A stretch of DNA of 64,000 nt from Hymenobacter latericoloratus (GTDB taxonomy: Bacteria; Bacteroidota; Bacteroidia; Cytophagales; Hymenobacteraceae). The position numbers were made by a program, and so were the translations under genes. The DNA lies in the NCBI RefSeq assembly GCF_014199535.1, contig NZ_JACHNV010000006.1, forward strand, positions 62,001-126,000. Reading direction: 5' to 3'. The notes under the pieces were generated by a model. The model had not been told where the DNA came from and did not search any database. It was given only the letters and a program-made list of their open reading frames with translations. Shown here piece by piece: positions 59,111 through 64,000 of the stretch; position 1 is the stretch's first letter, and each line of letters begins with the position of its first letter.

Positions 59111-59216
59111 GGCCGCTATGGCTACCCCGAGCAGTAAGAACGCCTGCCCGGTCCATCAGTGCTGGCAGCACCACAACCGCTTGTTCAGGGACTAAGCCGG
59201 CCGGGCCGGAATGGCG

Positions 59217-60857
59217 CTACTGCCCCGCCAACCCAGCCAGAAACGTCGGCGCCCGCCGGTGGCGGGTGGCCTGCTCGTAGGCGTAGCCCAGGCCCAGCAG
59301 GCGGGCCTCGCTCCAGGCCGGCCCCACGAAGGAGAGGCCCACCGGCAGCCCGTGGACCTGGCCCATCGGTACGGTCAGGTGGGGGTAGCCGGCCGTGGCG
59401 GCGGGCGTGGTAAAGCTCTGGCCCGCGTCGGAGTCGCCGTGCACAAGGTCTAGGCTCCAGGCCGGGCCGGCGGTGATACCGACGAGGCCAACGAGCTGAT
59501 GTTCAGCAAAAAGCCGGTCCAGGCCGCGTCGGCTTTCGCCGTTGGAGCGGGCCAGCGCGGCCCGGTACTTGGCGCTGTTCAGTCCGTCGGTTTTTTCGGC
59601 TTTTTCCAGTAGCTCCTGCTCAAAAAACGGCATTACGCGGGCCTCATTTTGGCGGTTGAAGGCAATGACGTCGGCCAGCGACTTTACCGGCGCCCCGGCC
59701 GAGGCCAGGTAGCGGTTCACGCCGTCCTTGAACTCATAGAGCAGCACCTCCATCTCGATGTCCCCAATCGGCTTGAGGGGCCGCGGCAGTTCCACCTCGA
59801 CCAGGGCGGCGCCCAATTTTTTCAACTCTGCGGCGGCCTGCCGCAGCAAGTCTCCGGCGGCGGAAGGGTCGCGCAGATACGATTTCTCGACGCCCAGGCG
59901 CTGGTCCCGCAGGGCACTGGCTTGCAGATAGGTCGTGTAATCGGTTGGGGCATGGCCGGCGCGGGCGGCGGTGGCGGGGTCGGCGGGGTCGGGCACGGGG
60001 GGGCCAGCTAGGGCGCCGAGTAGCAGGGCCGCATCGCGCACGGTACGCGCCATGGGGCCGGCCGTGTCCTGGGTGCTCGAAATCGGGATGATGCCCGCGC
60101 GGCTGAGCAGCCCCACGGTGGGCTTGAGGCCTACGAGGCCGCAGGCCGACGCCGGCGACACCACCGAGCCGTCGGTTTCGGTGCCCACGGCGGCGGCGCA
60201 CAAATTGGCCGCCACCGCCACGGCCGAGCCGGAGCTGGAGCCGTTGGGCGAGCGGTCGAGCACGTAGGGGTTGCGCGTCTGCCCGCCCAGCGTGCTCCAT
60301 CCGTTGCTGCTGTGCGTGGAGCGAAAGTTCGACCATTCGCTCAGGTTGGCTTTGCCCAGCACCACAGCCCCGGCCGCCCGCAATTGCCGCACGATGAAGG
60401 CGTCTTGCCGGGCCCGGTGGCCGGCCAGCACCAGCGCCCCGGCCGTCGTAGGCTGGGCGTCGCCGGTGTCGATGTTGTCTTTAAGTAAAATCGGGATGCC
60501 GTGCAGCGGCCCGCGCACCCGGCCGGCCCGGCGCTCCTGGTCCAGCGCGTCGGCGAGGCGCAGCGCGTCGGGGTTAGTAGAGAGCACGGCCCGCAGGGTG
60601 GGGCCCTTGTGGTTTAACTCTTCTATGCGCTTCAAATACAGCTCCGCAAGCTGCCGCGCCGAGTAGCGGCCCTGCTGCTGGTAGGCCTGCAAGTCGGCCA
60701 GCGTGGCCTCGTGGAGGGCAAAGCCGGCGGGTTCGGCGGCGGCGGCCGGGGTGGACCCGGGCGGGGTGCTTTCCGAAGGCGAGCAGACGCTGAGCGGCAA
60801 CGCGGCCAGGGCGGTAGTGGCTAGGGCGGCGTGGCGCAGGAAGAGGCGGCGGTGCAT
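59217..60857 (-). CDS. Exported amidase-signature hydrolase
   Basis: A 546-residue amidase-signature enzyme. The Ser-cisSer-Lys triad is visible: Lys in GIPILLKDNIDTGD, and the Ser-rich SPNGSSSGSAVAVAANLCAA with the nucleophile later in GTETDGSVVSPAS. An N-terminal RR-hydrophobic segment (MHRRLFLRHAALATTALAAL) with Cys after it (SVCSPSE) suggests a Tat or lipoprotein signal. The substrate is unknown; secreted relatives act on peptides or amides. Confidence 0.92.
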   Translation of the reverse strand: MHRRLFLRHAALATTALAALPLSVCSPSESTPPGSTPAAAAEPAGFALHEATLADLQAYQQQGRYSARQLAELYLKRIEELNHKGPTLRAVLSTNPDALRLADALDQERRAGRVRGPLHGIPILLKDNIDTGDAQPTTAGALVLAGHRARQDAFIVRQLRAAGAVVLGKANLSEWSNFRSTHSSNGWSTLGGQTRNPYVLDRSPNGSSSGSAVAVAANLCAAAVGTETDGSVVSPASACGLVGLKPTVGLLSRAGIIPISSTQDTAGPMARTVRDAALLLGALAGPPVPDPADPATAARAGHAPTDYTTYLQASALRDQRLGVEKSYLRDPSAAGDLLRQAAAELKKLGAALVEVELPRPLKPIGDIEMEVLLYEFKDGVNRYLASAGAPVKSLADVIAFNRQNEARVMPFFEQELLEKAEKTDGLNSAKYRAALARSNGESRRGLDRLFAEHQLVGLVGITAGPAWSLDLVHGDSDAGQSFTTPAATAGYPHLTVPMGQVHGLPVGLSFVGPAWSEARLLGLGYAYEQATRHRRAPTFLAGLAGQ

Positions 60858-61057
60858 AAGAGCGGAGGCGGTGGGTGCGCGAAGTTGAGCGGCGTTTGGT
60901 AAATTCAGTCGGCTGAGGCTGGCTTAACGAACCGCGCGCCGGTGCCCAGCTTGGCTAGGCTTGACGTAAGTTTACGGAACGCTTCACACTTTGCTATGCC
61001 CGCGCCAGCTGCGCTGCGACTAAACCATAGTAAGGTAGATGTGCTCTGGGCAAGGTA

Positions 61058-61500
61058 ATGAGCAATTTTCTGTTCTTTCCGCCGTTTCCGGCCGATAATC
61101 GCCTGCGTCCAGTCCCTATATACCTACCGCCGTCTGTTCGCCCGCTGGCACACTGGTTATGGCGATGTGCATCAGTATCGACCGCGTACGTCTTGGTGTG
61201 CGCCGGCTTCGGCTTCCGTTATTACCTAGTCTATGAACAGTGGCCCCATGGGGATTCACGTCCCACCGCGCAGGAAGTTGATTTTCCAGTGCTCGATGCC
61301 GCTGTGTTTGTCTTATTGATGGTGCAGTGACCGTGCCCCTGTGCTTGGCGTTGTTGACAGCGGTTGGGGTCACGCAGGTGCCAAGACGTCGCCCTGCTGC
61401 CCTCTATAGCTGGGTGACACTGGGGGCCGCGTGTGTAACCTCCTTCGGCAGCTTTATGAACCGGCTTCAGCTACTAAAGTCTGTGGACAGCAAGGATTAG
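61058..61500 (+). pseudogene. Frameshifted small membrane protein
   Basis: Frame one (61058-61330) encodes two hydrophobic segments (AYVLVCAGFGFRYYLV and AAVFVLLMV) and stops at TGA 61328-61330. The +1 frame takes over at about 61333 and reads PLCLALLTAVGVTQVPRR, YSWVTLGAACVTSFGSF up to TAG at 61500. Together they would give about 147 residues with three or four helices. The join in the middle of a helix points to one gene with a single-base change. The family is unknown. Confidence 0.45.
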
Positions 61501-61509
61501 TTTTGCCAG

Positions 61510-61674
61510 ATGCGTCGTCATGAATTAAGCGAACGGGAATGGCAGCTGGTCGAGCCGCACACGCGGGGGCGGCTGGGCACGGGCCGCGACAACCGGCAGT
61601 TTGTCAACGCGGTGCTCTACCGGGTGCGCACGGGCTGCGCCTGGCGCGAGTTGCCGGAGCGGTTCGGGTCGTAG
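61510..61674 (+). mobile_element. IS5-type transposase fragment (N terminus only)
   Basis: A 54-residue frame from ATG 61510 to TAG 61672 resembling the N-terminal domain of IS5-group transposases: MRRHELSEREWQLVEP, then GRDNRQFVNAVLYRVRTG and CAWRELPERFG. The rest of the transposase, including the catalytic DDE part, is missing. Terminal inverted repeats were not found. Confidence 0.82.
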
Positions 61675-61878
61675 GTAGTACTGGAAATAGTCGACAACGG
61701 CCGCGGCATCGCGCCGGACCTGCTGGAGAGCATCTTCATTCCGTTCTTCACCACCGACCCGGGCGGCTCCGGCATCGGGCTCAGCCTGGCCCAGCAAATC
61801 ATGCAGCTGCACCACGGCAGCATTCACGTGCATTCCGTGGAAGGAGCGGGCAGCCGGTTTCAGTTGCGTTTTCCATAA
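61675..61878 (+). pseudogene. C-terminal remnant of a sensor histidine kinase
   Basis: In the same frame directly after the transposase stop, the sequence encodes the end of an HATPase_c domain: LEIVDNGRGIAPDLLE (G1 box), IFIPFFTTDP (F box), GSGIGLSLAQQIMQLH (G2 box), and ends SRFQLRFP. The sensor, His-box and N-box are absent. The fragment begins abruptly at about 61678, the junction with the transposase. Confidence 0.85.
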
Positions 61879-62391
61879 GCCAGGCAAAGGGTGAACCGTT
61901 GAAATGGTACTATCTCCGTTCCACTCAACCGAGCCGGAGGTGCGGGGGGAGGCTTCTGGCTTAGCCGTATAGGCGGAAACAGGCGTCAAGATCTGCTGCT
62001 TTCGCTGCCTCCCTGCACCTGTCTTGCATTCGGTCGTGATAAAAAGACCGGGTTGGTGCGCTACCCACTGCCGAGCCCGAAACGGCTCCTACTGGGGTAG
62101 GAAAAAAGCGGCCGAAGTTGCCGAGTTTCTTTCGATGACGCAATGCGGGTTCTACGGGGCGGCTGCCCGGCCGAGGTGGTGGAACGAGTAGATGGAGGCC
62201 AGGAAGTGTGCCCCCACGCCCCCACAGCATAGTTGCCGCAATATGAACTAAGGCCAGCAGACGCGCACCCGGTTTGTTCAGCACGGAGCAGAGTCGTAGC
62301 CAGGGTTAGCGGGGAGCCAATCGGGCGCCCGACCCGGGAGCCCACGTTGGCTTTGGTATTTGGCTCCGGCTTGCGGCTTGCGTGCCGTTAG
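61879..62391. other. No recognisable gene; degraded sequence
   Basis: About 510 bp with several short overlapping frames on the minus strand but no family signature. It lies between the kinase remnant and the GH43 terminator, and looks like decayed sequence. Confidence 0.5.
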
Positions 62392-62434
62392 ACAAGAAAG
62401 GCCCGAACCTGCGGCAGGTTCGGGCCTTTCTTGT
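62392..62434 (-). terminator. Terminator of the GH43 gene
   Basis: A 19-bp perfect stem (arm acaagaaaggcccgaacct) with a 5-nt loop; the minus-strand 3' arm ends in tttcttgt. It lies 16 bp after the GH43 stop. Confidence 0.85.
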
Positions 62435-62449
62435 GGGGTAGGAAAACGC

Positions 62450-63589
62450 TTACGGATTGATGGTTTCGAAGCCGCCGTCCGGGGTACGCTTCAGCTCGGT
62501 TACCTTCACGTTGCGCAGCCAGGTTTTGCCCGAGAGCTGCGTATCGTGGTAGAAAATGTACCATTTGCCATCCTTCTCGATGATGGAGTGGTGGGTGGTC
62601 CAGCCTTCTACGGGGTTCATGATGACGCCTTTGTAGGTGAAGGGACCGTAGGGCGAGGTTGCGGTGGCGTACACCAACAGGTGGGTGTCGCCGGTGGAGT
62701 AGGTGAGGTAGTACTTGTCCTGGTACTTATGCATCCAGGCCCCCTCGAAGAAGCGGCGCTTGTTGTCGCCGGAAAGCAGGGGCTTGCCGTTTTCATCCAG
62801 GATTTTCACTTCCTTCACGGGTTCGGCGAAGCTGAGCATGTCTTTGCTCATTTTGGCCACTTTTGGCCCCAGAGCCAGCTCATTGGGGGCCGGCTCAGGC
62901 TTCACGCTGGCGTCGTACTTGCCGGTTTTCCAACGCTGCAGCTGTCCGCCCCAAATGCCGCCCACGTACATGTAGGAAGTGCCATCGGTGTCCTCAAACA
63001 CTACGGGGTCAATGCTAAAGCTACCTGCAATGGGCTTGGGCTCAGCCTTGAAGGGCCCCGTGGGCGAGGTGCTGGTGGCTACCCCAATGCGGAACACATC
63101 CTGCTTGTCTTTGGCGGGGAAGTAGAAATAGTACTTGCCGTTTTTGAAAGCGGCGTCGGGGGCCCACATCTGGCGGCCCGCCCAGGGCACATCTTTCACA
63201 TCCAGGGCCACACCGTGGTCCGTTACCTTGCCGCCCACGCTGTCCATGGACAGAATGTGGTAGTCGCGCATGGCAAAATGGTCGCCGTTGTCGTTTTCCG
63301 GCATCCCCGTTTCAATGTCGTGCGAGGGGTAGATGTAGATGCGGCCGTTGAAGACGTGGGCCGAGGGGTCAGCGGTATAAATCTCCTTAATCAGCGGCTG
63401 CGAGAGGTACTTTTTGCCGCTGCCCGCCGAGCTGTCGGCTGCCAGGGCCTGGGCGGTGCTATCAGCTGCGGCACCGTTTTCGCCGGAGGCGGCCGGGTTA
63501 GAGTTGCTTTGGCAGGCGGTGCCCAAGGCCAGGGGCACAAGCAGAGCCAGGGAGGGCTTGAAATAGCGGGGCAGTTTTTTCAGGGACAC
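62450..63589 (-). CDS. Glycoside hydrolase family 43 lipoprotein
   Basis: A 379-residue five-bladed beta-propeller glycosidase. With the GTG at 63589 as start, the protein begins with a lipoprotein signal (SLALLVPLALGTAC; Cys about residue 23). The mature domain has IYTADPSAHVFNGRIYIYPS (catalytic base Asp), WAPDAAFKNGKYYFYF, SIDPVVFEDTDGTSYMY (pKa-modulating Asp) and FFEGAWMHKY (catalytic acid Glu). GH43 members cut arabinose or xylose side chains or chains of plant polysaccharides. A frame from ATG 63709 would add 40 unlikely residues before the signal. Confidence 0.9.
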   Translation of the reverse strand: MSLKKLPRYFKPSLALLVPLALGTACQSNSNPAASGENGAAADSTAQALAADSSAGSGKKYLSQPLIKEIYTADPSAHVFNGRIYIYPSHDIETGMPENDNGDHFAMRDYHILSMDSVGGKVTDHGVALDVKDVPWAGRQMWAPDAAFKNGKYYFYFPAKDKQDVFRIGVATSTSPTGPFKAEPKPIAGSFSIDPVVFEDTDGTSYMYVGGIWGGQLQRWKTGKYDASVKPEPAPNELALGPKVAKMSKDMLSFAEPVKEVKILDENGKPLLSGDNKRRFFEGAWMHKYQDKYYLTYSTGDTHLLVYATATSPYGPFTYKGVIMNPVEGWTTHHSIIEKDGKWYIFYHDTQLSGKTWLRNVKVTELKRTPDGGFETINP

Positions 63590-63845
63590 GGTGGGAAAGT
63601 GAAAGTGAAAAGGAAGATGACAGTTCGAGATGTGAAGCCTTGCTAGCAGCCCTTCAACTACACGTACCGGAGCAATTAGGCGTCCGGCTACTGCCGGTGG
63701 GGTAGCCACTCAAAGCTTCTATTACTGCCAAATATAGACCTCTCCCCCGCCTGCTGTCCTGTTCCAGCAGCCTCTTTCCCGAAGAAAAACTATCCAATCG
63801 TTTGCGGTAGCAACCACAGCGTTATTACCCTGCAACTCAACAAAA
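63590..63845. other. Intergenic region upstream of GH43
   Basis: 256 bp with no gene seen. A less GC-rich part at 63715-63830 (near ctattactgccaaatatag) is the likely promoter zone for the GH43 gene. Confidence 0.4.
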
Positions 63846-63874
63846 ACGGCCCCGGCTGCGCGAGCCGGGGCCGT
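63846..63874. terminator. Terminator hairpin of the right-edge gene
   Basis: A 12-bp perfect stem, acggccccggct / agccggggccgt, loop gcgcg. On the minus strand it is followed by tttttg (the caaaaa at 63841). It lies 58 bp after the stop of the partial minus-strand gene. Confidence 0.75.
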
Positions 63875-63932
63875 TCAGATGGCTTTCGCCTACCCTGGGG
63901 GTAGGGACAAAGCTACACTTAGGAGTTAGGGG

Positions 63933-64000
63933 CTAATCGGCGTTGCCGGTGGCGCCGTCGTCGGTGAAGTCGCCGGCGTTGTTAGGGTTATGCTCGGTGT
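63933..64000 (-). CDS. 3' end of a gene running off the right edge
   Basis: The minus-strand frame enters from the right edge and ends at TAG (63933-63935). The visible tail reads EHNPNNAGDFTDDGATGNAD, an acidic, Asn/Gly-rich C terminus. The hairpin at 63846-63874 supports a real gene end. The product is unknown from so little sequence. Confidence 0.45.
   Translation of the reverse strand, partial: TEHNPNNAGDFTDDGATGNAD

Noticed and set aside
61961..62284. 107-codon minus-strand frame with a hydrophobic start
   Set aside because: Proline- and arginine-rich after residue 20, no family likeness, and overlapped by another frame of similar length; treated as decayed sequence.

Overview
The window looks like a chromosomal segment of a high-GC member of the Bacteroidota, most likely Cytophagales/Hymenobacteraceae and Hymenobacter-like. 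The evidence is two TonB-dependent receptors with carboxypeptidase-like regulatory domains, LytS-type histidine kinases paired with LytTR response regulators, menaquinone genes, a short LeuA without its regulatory domain, few Shine-Dalgarno sequences, and many palindromic intergenic repeats. The assignment rests on gene content and protein style only; no search was run. No rRNA, tRNA or CRISPR array was seen.

Layout. 1-5.4 kb: a TonB receptor, the E2 subunit of pyruvate dehydrogenase and a histidine phosphatase, all on the minus strand. 5.5-13.8 kb: a menaquinone cluster (a MenI-like hotdog thioesterase overlapping menF, then menD, menB and menE) interleaved with small proteins; menC and menA are not in the window. 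14.2-18.7 kb: a secreted protein, an outer-membrane protein, an ABA4-like protein, a multi-pass membrane protein and a large helical-repeat protein. 19.0-25.7 kb: ilvE-ilvD-ilvB-ilvN-ilvC, preceded by a candidate Leu/Val-rich leader peptide and hairpin. 25.9-32.0 kb, minus strand: an RNA-repair cassette (hen1, pnkp and two nucleotidyltransferases) lying between the ilv genes and leuA-leuC-leuD-leuB (32.3-37.1 kb). 37.4-43.0 kb: an alpha/beta hydrolase, two LytS/LytTR systems facing each other and a PAP2-like protein. 43.3-47.3 kb: a secreted repeat protein, a phosphodiester-glycosidase-family protein and a second TonB receptor; the first and last share a conserved upstream element. 47.6-49.1 kb: an arsenic operon (arsR, arsI, arsN1-like) aimed at organoarsenicals. 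49.3-55.4 kb: HAD phosphatase, pirin, a PQQ-type sugar dehydrogenase, an aldo/keto reductase and a Gfo/Idh/MocA oxidoreductase. 55.4-62.4 kb: a partly decayed zone with a chimeric HlyD/FtsX pseudogene, an aquaporin, an amidase, a frameshifted membrane protein, an IS5-type transposase fragment and a histidine-kinase tail. 62.4-63.6 kb: a GH43 lipoprotein, then the 3' end of one more gene at the right edge.

The most notable items are the Pnkp/Hen1 cassette, whose pnkp has an in-frame TAA at the codon where the family carries a conserved Glu near the N terminus plus a palindromic repeat inside the coding sequence; the candidate ilv attenuator; the shared promoter-proximal element at 44.05 and 47.35 kb; an 8-bp tandem repeat ahead of leuC; and three families of intergenic palindromes.
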